From: Eubacteriaceae bacterium
Lineage (GTDB): Bacteria; Bacillota; Clostridia; Lachnospirales; Lachnospiraceae
Assembly: GCA_910574895.1 (NCBI GenBank)
Contig: CAJTDQ010000013.1
Span: 1-35,140, forward strand
DNA: 35,140 nucleotides
Direction of reading: 5' to 3'
In this document: piece after piece, positions 14,674-23,090 of the stretch
How positions within the stretch are numbered: the stretch's first letter is position 1
Layout: each line of letters opens with the position of its first letter
Made by a program: the position numbers and the translations under genes
Notes under the pieces: generated by a model
What the model was told of the DNA's origin: nothing
The model's database searches: none
The model's input: the letters and a program-made list of their open reading frames with translations, nothing else

Positions 14674-16020
14674 ATGGAAAAGTATGGATATTTGTGGCAG
14701 CTTGCATTGATTTTAGCCAGTACTAAAGTTTTTGGACTGGTAACAAAGAGGTTTCATATGCCGCAGGTTGTTGGAGCATTGTTGGCAGGACTGGTTTTAG
14801 GACCGGCGATACTGGGAAATCTATTATCGGGAGTTCATATTGGCAGTTTTCAATTAGTGGATTTGACACTTTATCAGACATCTTTTATTAATAACCTGGC
14901 AGAGATAGGGGTTATTGTATTGATGTTCTGTGCCGGTCTGGAGACAGATATAAAGGAATTGAAGAAGTGCGGATTAGCATCATTTATTATTGCAGTATCA
15001 GGTGTTATTGTACCATTGATAGGCGGAGCAGCGTTTACTTACTGGTTTCTTCAGGCAGGATGGATACAGCAGGCAGATACTTCTTCCGTATTTATGCAGG
15101 CGGTGTTTGTAGGTGTAATACTGACAGCAACATCCGTAAGTATTACTGTTGAAACATTGCAGGAGATGGGAAAATTAAAGACCGCATCTGGTAATGCGAT
15201 ACTGGGAGCGGCAATTATTGATGATATTCTTGGCATCGTAGCATTAACGATTGTAATTAGTTTAGGTGGAAGTCCGAAAGATGGGGCAGAGACAACGCCT
15301 CTTGGAATGGTGCTATTAAAGATATTATTGTTTTTTGTCTTTGTCGGCGTTTTTGGATTTGTTATATACAAATTATATAAGACGTGGTGTGAGCATGACG
15401 GAAAAGGAAAACACAGACATGCGATTATGGCATTTGTTATTTGTCTGATTATGGCTTTTGCAGCGGAAAGCCTCTTTGGTGTGGCAGATATCACAGGAGC
15501 TTTTTTTGCAGGTGTCATTATTTCCATGACACAGAAAGATCAGTTTGTGGCATCAAAATTTGATGTAATTGCTTATATGCTTTTAAGTCCGATATTTTTT
15601 GCAAGCATTGGTTTGAAAGTAGATGGAGAGGCAGTCATGCATATGGGACTTTTGGTAGTAATTTATGCAGTGGTTTTGACAATCGTTGCGATTTTAACAA
15701 AAGTGGTTGGCTGTGGACTGGGTGCAAAGGCATGTGGATATAAAAATTACCAATGTCTCAGAATCGGTGTAGGAATGGTATCCCGTGGTGAGGTTGCTTT
15801 GATTGTGGCGAATAAAGGAATAGAGGCGGGGCTGATGAGTTCAGAGATTGTCGCACCGGTAATTATTGTCGTAATTGTCACTACGATATTAACACCAATT
15901 ATTTTAAAACCGGTGTTTATGAGAAAGGGACCAAACGGTGCAGATATTACAATTGAAAGTAAGCTGGTAAATAACTACGAAGAAAGAGCAGAGTATAATA
16001 AATATAAACCTAAAAAATAG
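14674..16020 (+). CDS. Cation:proton antiporter (CPA2/Kef family)
   Basis: This 448-residue membrane protein has about 12-13 hydrophobic segments. Family features are MPQVVGALLAGLVLGPAILG near the N-terminus, NLAEIGVIVLMFCAGLETD, the ion-binding region LGAAIIDDILGIVAL with the paired Asp residues, and FFASIGLKVD. It should exchange Na+ or K+ for protons across the membrane. There is no C-terminal TrkA-N domain, so it is the short form. SD GAGG lies 8 bases before the ATG. It lies between the B12 operon and spmB with its own promoter and terminator. A role linked to B12 uptake or to sporulation is not evident. Confidence 0.88.
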   Translation: MEKYGYLWQLALILASTKVFGLVTKRFHMPQVVGALLAGLVLGPAILGNLLSGVHIGSFQLVDLTLYQTSFINNLAEIGVIVLMFCAGLETDIKELKKCGLASFIIAVSGVIVPLIGGAAFTYWFLQAGWIQQADTSSVFMQAVFVGVILTATSVSITVETLQEMGKLKTASGNAILGAAIIDDILGIVALTIVISLGGSPKDGAETTPLGMVLLKILLFFVFVGVFGFVIYKLYKTWCEHDGKGKHRHAIMAFVICLIMAFAAESLFGVADITGAFFAGVIISMTQKDQFVASKFDVIAYMLLSPIFFASIGLKVDGEAVMHMGLLVVIYAVVLTIVAILTKVVGCGLGAKACGYKNYQCLRIGVGMVSRGEVALIVANKGIEAGLMSSEIVAPVIIVVIVTTILTPIILKPVFMRKGPNGADITIESKLVNNYEERAEYNKYKPKK

Positions 16021-16024
16021 AGAG

Positions 16025-16060
16025 AAAAGAACCTGTGTAAAGTCATAGGTTCTTTTTTTT
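16025..16060 (+). terminator. Intrinsic terminator after the antiporter gene
   Basis: AAAAGAACCT (16025-16034) pairs with AGGTTCTTTT (16047-16056) around a 12-base loop, with eight T residues (16053-16060). Confidence 0.9.
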
Positions 16061-16137
16061 CACCATATATTTGTAATAGCGGTTGTGTTTGTTTTTTAAT
16101 GTGCAGGCACTATTTATCCAAATATCAGGGGGAAAGT

Positions 16138-16662
16138 ATGTCAGTATTTGTGACAATATCGTCTTTTATTATACCGGGAATTATGTTGTTTATTGTAATA
16201 TACGGTGTTGCAAAGAAAAGAAATGTATATGATGATTTCGTTGAAGGTGCAACAGGGGGATTAAAGACTGTTATAAAGGTAATGCCTACATTAATTGGAT
16301 TAATGGTAGCAGTGGGAGTACTCAGGGAATCAGGGTTTATGGAATTTCTAGGACAGCAGGTGGGAAAGGTAACAGACCAGATAGGGTTTCCGGGAGAGTT
16401 AATGCCGGTAACTATTGTTAAAATTTTTTCATCTTCAGCAGCGACAGGTATGGTATTAGATATTTTTAAGTCTTATGGTCCGGACTCATACTTAGGAAAA
16501 GTTACATCTTTAATGATGAGTTGTACGGAGACGGTGTTTTATACAATGTCTGTTTATTATCTGACAGCAAAGGTGACGAGAACACGATGGACACTTCCTG
16601 GTGCAATTTTGGCGACAATTGCAGGCACAGCAGCCAGTGTAATACTTGCAAATTTAATATAA
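16138..16662 (+). CDS. spmB: Spore maturation protein B
   Basis: This 174-residue membrane protein has a nucleoside-recognition domain. SpmB signatures are VYDDFVEGATGGLKTVIKVMP, MVAVGVLRESGFMEFL, KIFSSSAATGMVLDIF and MMSCTETVFYTMSVYY. It acts with SpmA in spore core dehydration. CAGGGGGAAAGT directly before ATG 16138 fixes the start; the longer reading from 16099 has no SD. It is separated from spmA by the B12 block and the antiporter, and a clear promoter of its own was not seen. Confidence 0.95.
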   Translation: MSVFVTISSFIIPGIMLFIVIYGVAKKRNVYDDFVEGATGGLKTVIKVMPTLIGLMVAVGVLRESGFMEFLGQQVGKVTDQIGFPGELMPVTIVKIFSSSAATGMVLDIFKSYGPDSYLGKVTSLMMSCTETVFYTMSVYYLTAKVTRTRWTLPGAILATIAGTAASVILANLI

Positions 16663-16742
16663 TTATTTTATATTTTGAATAGAGATTAAGATTTAAAGAA
16701 ACTATATAAATAAATGATTATAAAAAGACGTTAGGAGGCAGG

Positions 16743-17654
16743 ATGATATACACAGTTACCTTTAACCCCTCAATTGATTATATTGTTACCGTGGAGGACT
16801 TTCAACAGGGGAGGGTTAATAGATCATCGAAAGAGTTGATGTTTCCCGGAGGAAAAGGTATTAATGTATCTATGGTCCTTAGTAATCTGGGATTTCAAAA
16901 TACGGCGCTGGGTTTTCTGGCAGGGTTTACCGGAGAGCATATTCAGGAAATGTTAGAGAAGAATGGTGTGAATGCTGATTTTATAAAAGTGAAACAGGGA
17001 ATCAGCAGAATAAATATTAAGGTTCGTTCAAAACAGGAGAGCGAAATTAATGGTATGGGTCCGGTAATTAAGAACGAAGATATTGACCGTCTTTATAGCA
17101 AGCTGGATAAATTACAGAATGGAGATATTTTAGTGCTCGCAGGAAGTATTCCAAGTGTTTTGCCGGAGAATATGTATAGCGATATTATGAATTATCTTCA
17201 AAACAAAGAAATTAAAATTGCTGTGGATGCTACAAAGGATCTATTGGTAAATGTATTAAAATATAAACCATTTTTTATAAAACCAAATAATTATGAATTG
17301 GGTGAGATTTATGGTGTAGAGTTAAAAACAAGGGAAGAGGTAGTACCTTATGCAAAGAAAATGCAACAGAAGGGGGCAAGGAATGTGCTTGTCTCTATGG
17401 CGGGAGAAGGTGCTGTGCTTGTTGCAGAAGATGGACAGGTTTATATGAGTCCGTCTCCAGATGGACAAGTTAAAAACTCTGTGGGTGCCGGTGATTCTAT
17501 GGTAGCAGGATTTATTGCAGGATATTTAGAAACAGGAGACTATAAAGAAGCGTTTAGAAGAGGACTTCTTACAGGAAGTGCCAGTGCATTTCATGAAGGA
17601 TTAGCAACCAAAAAAGATGTACAGGATTTGGGGAAGGTGTTTCAGTTAGATTAG
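16743..17654 (+). CDS. fruK: 1-phosphofructokinase (PfkB family)
   Basis: This 303-residue ribokinase-fold sugar-phosphate kinase starts MIYTVTFNPSIDYIV, has FPGGKGINVSMVL (substrate and phosphate binding) and ends with the catalytic motif NSVGAGDSMVAGF, where the Asp is the general base. It fits fructose-1-phosphate kinase best; tagatose-6-phosphate kinase (LacC) belongs to the same group and cannot be excluded. TAGGAGG precedes the ATG. There is no fructose PTS permease or FruR next to it, but manA and the general PTS genes lie within 7 kb. Confidence 0.85.
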   Translation: MIYTVTFNPSIDYIVTVEDFQQGRVNRSSKELMFPGGKGINVSMVLSNLGFQNTALGFLAGFTGEHIQEMLEKNGVNADFIKVKQGISRINIKVRSKQESEINGMGPVIKNEDIDRLYSKLDKLQNGDILVLAGSIPSVLPENMYSDIMNYLQNKEIKIAVDATKDLLVNVLKYKPFFIKPNNYELGEIYGVELKTREEVVPYAKKMQQKGARNVLVSMAGEGAVLVAEDGQVYMSPSPDGQVKNSVGAGDSMVAGFIAGYLETGDYKEAFRRGLLTGSASAFHEGLATKKDVQDLGKVFQLD

Positions 17655-17678
17655 AATATGAATTGTGATATTTTAAAG

Positions 17679-17703
17679 GCGGAATACCTTTAAGGTATTC
17701 CGC
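17679..17703. terminator. Hairpin between convergent fruK and DUF885 genes
   Basis: GCGGAATACCT (17679-17689) pairs perfectly with AGGTATTCCGC (17693-17703) around a 3-base loop. The T tracts on either side are weak. Its last base coincides with the stop codon of the minus-strand gene. It probably terminates both transcripts. Confidence 0.65.
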
Positions 17704-19511
17704 TATTTATATTGTTCATAGAAGAAACAGATCCACTTTTCTGCTACGTCGAAAGATGTAGGTCCCATGGCCAAAAATGCAGTGTGAAATCTTTTTAGAT
17801 TAAAGTGAGAACCATATTTCTCCATAACTTTGTTTTTTAATTCTACAATTTCCAGATACCCAACATAGTATTGGAGATAATTGGCAGGTTCCTCAATAAC
17901 AGCTTCGTAAATAGAATTGCATACATTTTCATCTTCTATGCTGTAGTGTGATAAAAATTTAATTGTGTCTTTTCTGCTCCAGCCTTCAAAGTTTACTCCG
18001 ATATCGCACAAAGAGTATAATGCTAAAGAGTATGAAGAATTGCAGGCTTGGGCGTTTGCCAGCTGGTTATCGTCATATTCATAGTGATATGATAAGAGTT
18101 CTGTATATGTTGCCCATCCTTCAGAATAACCACCAAAGTTTAATAGATGGCGGATAGGTAAAGGATCTGTGTCAGCAAAAAAGTTTGACTGGAACATATG
18201 TCCGGGGATGCCTTCATGTGCGAGTGTTGTAAAAAGACTCTGGCTTGAATTTGGAGAGGCATTATTAATGTAAATCATATTCTTACTGTCACTGTCGATA
18301 GGAGGGGACATGTAGAATGCCGGACTTAAATGTTTTTCCAGACTTTTATCAACATACTTTACATGAAATGGATAGTTTTCTTCCACAGGGAAATCTTTTG
18401 CGGCTTTTTTACTCAACCGGTTTAGTATGTCTTCCGGTTTGTCTTTGTTTTCTTTTATGGATGACAGTTTTTCTTCTATTTCCGGAGAGACATTCAGTAA
18501 AGAATACATTGTCCGCATATCTTTAGCCAACTGGTTCTGTATCATTGCTTTTTGTTCCAGAACATTTTTGGAACTTCCTGTATATGAGCGTACAAGATAT
18601 TCGTAGTAGGCTTTTCCATTCTCCAATTTACAAAGACCTTCTTCATTTTTGCAGAATCCTTTTAGTTTCAGGTCTGATAATGTGGAAATAATTAGCTGGT
18701 AAGCAGGAATAACACTGCTCTCCAATAAGGCAGCGTTCTTATTAATGTATTCGTCTTTTTCGCTGCCGGATAAAAAGTCTGTAGAAGAAATTCGGCTTTC
18801 AAAAGAGGAATAAAGAAGATTATTCTTTATATTCTTTTCGGCAATAAAGTCGGAACATTGATTAATAATTTTGTCACAACAAAATGTACTGATAAAACTG
18901 TTGTTTTGGGCTTTTAATATTTGAAAATTACAAATCTTTTCAAAATAGCCCTTTAATTGAGATAAAAGAATTAGATAATTTTCTATATCTTTTTGTGTGT
19001 TAAAAGCGTATTCAGATAATAATATTGGAAGTTGTGCCTGCAGTCCGGTTGTTGGGCTTAATGTCTGGGAGCAGAGACACAGGTCACCAAAATCCAGTTG
19101 TGAAGAAAAAGAACTCATAAGTGTATCATATGTTAATTGCTGACTAGGATAAAGCTCTTTATAATTCAATGACTTTAAATAATTGATTTGGTTTATGTAA
19201 TAATTCTGACTTTCCTGCATAGACTGATAGTTATATTCTCCGAGAGTAGGAGTGGATGTATCCAGGTCCCAGTCTTCAGGATGTTCTAAATAAAAATGCA
19301 GGCTTAACCAGTCCCCGGAAAGTTGTGATGAAAACAATTCGTTGGAATATTGGTCAAAGCTATATTGTGTGTTATTTGTGTAATTTCTTGTTGCAGGTTT
19401 ATTAGAAGATGATAAAACAAGTGCTAAAACAGAGAAAGCAAAAATAACCAGAAAAGAAATTAATAATAAAATTCTTTTGTTGATTTTTGAAATAAAAGCA
19501 AAACGATTCAT
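17703..19511 (-). CDS. Membrane-anchored DUF885 family protein (putative metallopeptidase)
   Basis: This 602-residue protein has a single N-terminal membrane helix (ILLLISFLVIFAFSVLALVL, about residues 14-33), then an extracellular part that ends without an anchor. The DUF885 signature region is TTLAHEGIPGHMFQSNFF, followed by LNFGGYSEGWATYTELLSY. The His-Glu...His and downstream Glu residues resemble a zinc peptidase site, and the family is often described as dipeptidyl-carboxypeptidase-like, but its substrate is unknown. On the minus strand TTTGGAG lies 7 bases before the ATG. It is the only large minus-strand gene here and separates fruK from manA. Confidence 0.8.
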   Translation of the reverse strand: MNRFAFISKINKRILLLISFLVIFAFSVLALVLSSSNKPATRNYTNNTQYSFDQYSNELFSSQLSGDWLSLHFYLEHPEDWDLDTSTPTLGEYNYQSMQESQNYYINQINYLKSLNYKELYPSQQLTYDTLMSSFSSQLDFGDLCLCSQTLSPTTGLQAQLPILLSEYAFNTQKDIENYLILLSQLKGYFEKICNFQILKAQNNSFISTFCCDKIINQCSDFIAEKNIKNNLLYSSFESRISSTDFLSGSEKDEYINKNAALLESSVIPAYQLIISTLSDLKLKGFCKNEEGLCKLENGKAYYEYLVRSYTGSSKNVLEQKAMIQNQLAKDMRTMYSLLNVSPEIEEKLSSIKENKDKPEDILNRLSKKAAKDFPVEENYPFHVKYVDKSLEKHLSPAFYMSPPIDSDSKNMIYINNASPNSSQSLFTTLAHEGIPGHMFQSNFFADTDPLPIRHLLNFGGYSEGWATYTELLSYHYEYDDNQLANAQACNSSYSLALYSLCDIGVNFEGWSRKDTIKFLSHYSIEDENVCNSIYEAVIEEPANYLQYYVGYLEIVELKNKVMEKYGSHFNLKRFHTAFLAMGPTSFDVAEKWICFFYEQYK

Positions 19512-19673
19512 TGGAAATCTCCAAAAGGTTATTAATATAAAATATAAAGCAAAAAGTAAATGTATGATATTTTCTTTAAATATGTTACAATAATTAAAAT
19601 TTTTGTACGGAAAAATAATGCAAAAGTGTTTAGAGAATAGAGTATTAATCTTTCAAAAAATTAGGAGGCAGAT

Positions 19674-20600
19674 ATGGAAGTATTAATGTTAGAACCTGTT
19701 TTTAAAGATGCAATATGGGGAGGAAAACTCTTAAAAAAATTTGGGTATGAAAATGCAGGAGATAAGGCTGGTGAGTGCTGGGGAATCAGTGCACATAAAA
19801 ATGGGGATTGCAAAATAATAAATGGTGCATATAAGGGAAAGACATTATCCTGGTGTTTTGAGAATCATAGAGAGTTATTTGGCAATATAAAGGGACAGGT
19901 TTTTCCTCTTTTAGTAAAGATTTTAGGTGCAGAGGATGATTTAAGTATTCAGGTTCATCCAGATGATAAATATGCAGCAGAACATGAAAATGGTTCATTG
20001 GGAAAAACAGAGTGTTGGTATATTTTGGGCTGCAAAGAAGATGCCACAATAGTAATTGGTCACAATGCACAGAATAATGAGGAACTAAAAGATATGATTA
20101 TAAATGCGAGATGGAAGGAATTAATTAGAGAAATTCCAATTAAAAAGGGAGATTTTTTCCAGATTAATCCAGGATGTCTGCATGCAATAAAAGGTGGAAC
20201 ATTGTTAATTGAGACACAACAGAGCAGTGATGTGACATATCGTGTCTATGATTATGACAGACGGCAGGAAGGAAAGCCAAGAGAGCTTCATATTCAGCAG
20301 AGTATTGATTGTATTGCTGCTCCCCATATAGATTATGAGCAGAAAATTGTTGTTAATAAGTACCCGGGAATGACTAGTGAGAGGCTTGTGGATTGTGATT
20401 TTTATAGTTTAGAAAAATGGGATATTCATGGAAGTTATTGTTATAAAATGAAAAAGCCATTTGTAAATGTCAGTGTTATAGAGGGACGGGGAAAAGTACA
20501 GGATATGGTATTAAAAAAAGGCGACCATTTTATAATACCGGCACCATTAAAAGAATGCCTTTTTGAAGGAGATATGACAGTAATAGTATCTTACTGTTAA
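19674..20600 (+). CDS. manA: Mannose-6-phosphate isomerase, class I
   Basis: This 308-residue cupin enzyme interconverts mannose-6-P and fructose-6-P with zinc. Motifs are EPVFKDAIWGGKLL at the start, SIQVHPDDKYA (metal His), GKTECWYIL (metal Glu) and NPGCLHAIKGGTLLIETQQSSDVTYRVYD. It is the short Firmicutes form. TTAGGAGGCAGAT lies directly before the ATG; a second Met at residue 5 is possible but less well spaced. It is followed after 24 bases by the PRD regulator and fits with the nearby ptsHI genes and phosphofructokinase in feeding hexose phosphates into glycolysis. Confidence 0.94.
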   Translation: MEVLMLEPVFKDAIWGGKLLKKFGYENAGDKAGECWGISAHKNGDCKIINGAYKGKTLSWCFENHRELFGNIKGQVFPLLVKILGAEDDLSIQVHPDDKYAAEHENGSLGKTECWYILGCKEDATIVIGHNAQNNEELKDMIINARWKELIREIPIKKGDFFQINPGCLHAIKGGTLLIETQQSSDVTYRVYDYDRRQEGKPRELHIQQSIDCIAAPHIDYEQKIVVNKYPGMTSERLVDCDFYSLEKWDIHGSYCYKMKKPFVNVSVIEGRGKVQDMVLKKGDHFIIPAPLKECLFEGDMTVIVSYC

Positions 20601-20624
20601 ATTTAAAAGAAAGCAGGAGAAAAA

Positions 20625-22586
20625 ATGTTATCAGAAAGAGGTCTTCAAATTGTTGAGAAGTTAATAGAGAATAACCGGGTTCCAATAACCTCTAAAATGT
20701 TGGCATTGTATTTGGGCGTATCTGAAAGAAGTGTTAAGACATATATCAAAGAGGTGTCAGATTTTTGTCAGGAACAGGGAATGACATTAGAAAGAAAACC
20801 GGGAATCGGATTTGTTGCCGATTTTACGGAGGAGCAGATTCAACAGATTAATACACTCAAACGCAATAAAAAAATAGTCATGTCTAAAAAGCAGCGGATG
20901 GCATATATTATGTATATTCTTCTGAGCGGATGGAATAATTATACATTGTCTTTGTTTTCGGAAGAATTGGATGTCAGCAAAAAAATAATAGGTGATGATA
21001 TAAATACAATCTCTAGAGAATTGAGAAAGTATGGAATTAAAATAAACAGAGTTGCAGGTCACGGAGTCTTTATAACAGGTGATGAGTTTTCAATTCGAAA
21101 AGCAATGAAAAATTATTGTACATATGCTTTAAACAGTGAAGAGGTTAAAAAAGTATACGATTATCGAATAAGAAGCGAGGAAGAGGGGCTTTGGATCAAT
21201 AACTATGGAAAGGAGAACTTTGAGACTGCAGTCGAGGTTATTCATAGTGTGGAGAAAGTTTTTCAAATATCATATGCCGATTATAGCTTTAGAATGTTAA
21301 TGGAGTATTTGTGTATACAATTGTTTCGGATGAAAATGGGAAACTTCATAACAGATGATGTGGTTGGGGTGGAAGTACAGTTAAGCAATTCTTCGATTAT
21401 TGAATTAGTGGAAGACTGCTATTATAAATTAAGAAAAATTACTCTAGATAAATTTGAGAGACAGTATATAGATATATTGTTTGCTTCAGCAGCAGTTCAG
21501 GTAAATGATAATGGTTTTAAGGCTGTTGTAATAGAAGAATATGAAGAAAAGAACAAGAATATATGTATGGAAATGCTGGAATATCTGTCAGAAATACTGA
21601 ATGTTAATTTGACAAATAACGAGTTGTTAAAAACCAGTCTGGAAGGATTTCTGCCCCAGTCCCTTATCAGGACTGCGTATGGTATCCAAGCGGAAAATCC
21701 ATTTTTAGGTGATATCAGAGAGATGTATTCCGGAATTTTTGCTACATGTTTTACATTAGACAAGTTTTATGCACAATACAGCCGGAAAATTCCTACGGAT
21801 CACGAGATTTCCTTTATAGCATTATTTTTAGGAGGTGCATTACATAGAAATATTAAATGTGTTAAAGCTGTTTTAATAGGAACCAGTGGTATTGCTGCAG
21901 CAAATATTGTTGCCAGGAAGATTGAGAGGGTTGTTGATGATGTACAAATTACTGCGATAATTCCTGCAGAAAAATTAAAGCATATTGATGACTATGAATT
22001 TGATATAATCTTATCGATGTTACCGGATTATGAATATCAGGATAAAGTCGTACATATCTCTCCAATGGTCAGTAAAGCAGATCAAAAAAACATTAAAGAT
22101 GCCTGCTTTGAGGTGCTAACACAGTCCAACTCGGAAAGAAATGATTTTGTGGAAATGATTGACAGGGATCATATTATGTTGGTAAGGCATAAGACGGACA
22201 GAGAGTCTATTTTGCAGGAAGCTTGTAGAAAGTTATCGACAGACGGATATGTTACAGAGGAATTTTATAAGGATGTATTAAAAAGGGAAAATATAGAACC
22301 AACAACAATTGGAAATGGGGTGGCAATACCTCACGGAATGCCAGAGAATGTTATTCAGCCAAAGATTTTTGTTATAAAGTTGACTTACCCGGTCAATTGG
22401 GGAGGAAAAATGGTTAACGTTATATTTTTACTAGCCTTAAATTTTAATAATATCGAAACAACAAAAGCATTTTTTTCTGATTTTTTAAGAATAGTAAGTT
22501 CGGAAGAAAAGCTTGATAAGATAAGAAATACAGACAGTGCAGAGCAGTTGGAATTGATTATAAAAGAAGAACTTCACTGGATATAA
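20625..22586 (+). CDS. BglG/MtlR-type PRD transcription regulator with PTS EIIA domain
   Basis: This 653-residue protein starts with an HTH domain (ALYLGVSERSVKTYIKEV), followed by a second winged-helix segment (about 85-150), two PRD domains (about 180-290 and 305-405), an EIIB-like domain near 410-485 and a C-terminal EIIA domain (about 510-650) with active His570 in AIPHG. The EIIB-like domain reads VLIGTSGIAAAN where a phosphorylatable Cys would be expected, so that site is lost. It should sense PTS phosphorylation and control a sugar operon, perhaps manA or ptsHI. No PTS permease lies adjacent. SD AGGAG precedes the ATG. Confidence 0.85.
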   Translation: MLSERGLQIVEKLIENNRVPITSKMLALYLGVSERSVKTYIKEVSDFCQEQGMTLERKPGIGFVADFTEEQIQQINTLKRNKKIVMSKKQRMAYIMYILLSGWNNYTLSLFSEELDVSKKIIGDDINTISRELRKYGIKINRVAGHGVFITGDEFSIRKAMKNYCTYALNSEEVKKVYDYRIRSEEEGLWINNYGKENFETAVEVIHSVEKVFQISYADYSFRMLMEYLCIQLFRMKMGNFITDDVVGVEVQLSNSSIIELVEDCYYKLRKITLDKFERQYIDILFASAAVQVNDNGFKAVVIEEYEEKNKNICMEMLEYLSEILNVNLTNNELLKTSLEGFLPQSLIRTAYGIQAENPFLGDIREMYSGIFATCFTLDKFYAQYSRKIPTDHEISFIALFLGGALHRNIKCVKAVLIGTSGIAAANIVARKIERVVDDVQITAIIPAEKLKHIDDYEFDIILSMLPDYEYQDKVVHISPMVSKADQKNIKDACFEVLTQSNSERNDFVEMIDRDHIMLVRHKTDRESILQEACRKLSTDGYVTEEFYKDVLKRENIEPTTIGNGVAIPHGMPENVIQPKIFVIKLTYPVNWGGKMVNVIFLLALNFNNIETTKAFFSDFLRIVSSEEKLDKIRNTDSAEQLELIIKEELHWI

Positions 22587-22631
22587 TTGTGCAATTGTTT
22601 TTTATCATATTCTCTGAATAAATACGTTGTT

Positions 22632-22668
22632 GGAAATTGCACTAGGTTTAGTGCAATTTTCCTGTTTT
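22632..22668 (+). terminator. Intrinsic terminator after the PRD regulator
   Basis: GGAAATTGCACT (22632-22643) pairs with AGTGCAATTTTCC (22650-22662, one base bulged), followed by TGTTTT. It separates manA-regulator from ptsHI. Confidence 0.8.
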
Positions 22669-22675
22669 GGTACAG

Positions 22676-22704
22676 TTGAAATTAACAATATATATAGATA
22701 AAAT
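22676..22704 (+). promoter_or_regulatory. Promoter of ptsHI
   Basis: TTGAAA (22676-22681), a 17-base spacer and TAAAAT (22699-22704) give a vegetative promoter just downstream of the terminator and about 110 bases before HPr. The leader is AT-rich, and I saw no catabolite-response element or antiterminator there. Confidence 0.5.
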
Positions 22705-22814
22705 AAAATTAGTTCACAAAAATGGAAAAAGTATATATTTCTATAGAATAAAATTGATTAATATTGAAAAAATAAATTCTATGTAAATGAATGCATAGTG
22801 AAAGGAGAATTAAG

Positions 22815-23078
22815 ATGGTAAGCAGAACATTAATAGTAAATAATCCGGAGGGATTACACATGAGACCGGCAGGAGTTGTTGCAAAGGAAATGGGAAAGTT
22901 TTCGTGTGAGGTCTCAATTGTATTTGGAGACAGAAAGATTAATGCAAAAAGCCTGATCAATATTATTTCAGCATGTATTAAAAAAGGTGCAGAGATAACT
23001 TTTGAATGTGACGGTGAAGACGAAGAAGAGGCTATGGCAAAGATTGTTGAATTAGAAAGTCAGAATTTCGGAGAATAA
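22815..23078 (+). CDS. ptsH: Phosphocarrier protein HPr
   Basis: This 87-residue protein carries phosphate from enzyme I to the sugar-specific EIIA proteins. The active histidine is His15 in EGLHMRPAG, and the regulatory serine is Ser46 in NAKSLINIIS. The latter region deviates from the usual KSIMGVMSL, which may alter contacts with HPr kinase or CcpA. AAAGGAG before ATG 22815 fixes the start; an in-frame ATG at 22791 has no SD. It is followed after 12 bases by enzyme I. Confidence 0.95.
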   Translation: MVSRTLIVNNPEGLHMRPAGVVAKEMGKFSCEVSIVFGDRKINAKSLINIISACIKKGAEITFECDGEDEEEAMAKIVELESQNFGE

Positions 23079-23090
23079 GAGGTAATGCCA

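Noticed and set aside
16099-16137. Longer spmB start at 16099
   Set aside because: It has no ribosome binding site and adds a Cys/His-rich leader not seen in SpmB; CAGGGGGA lies just before ATG 16138.
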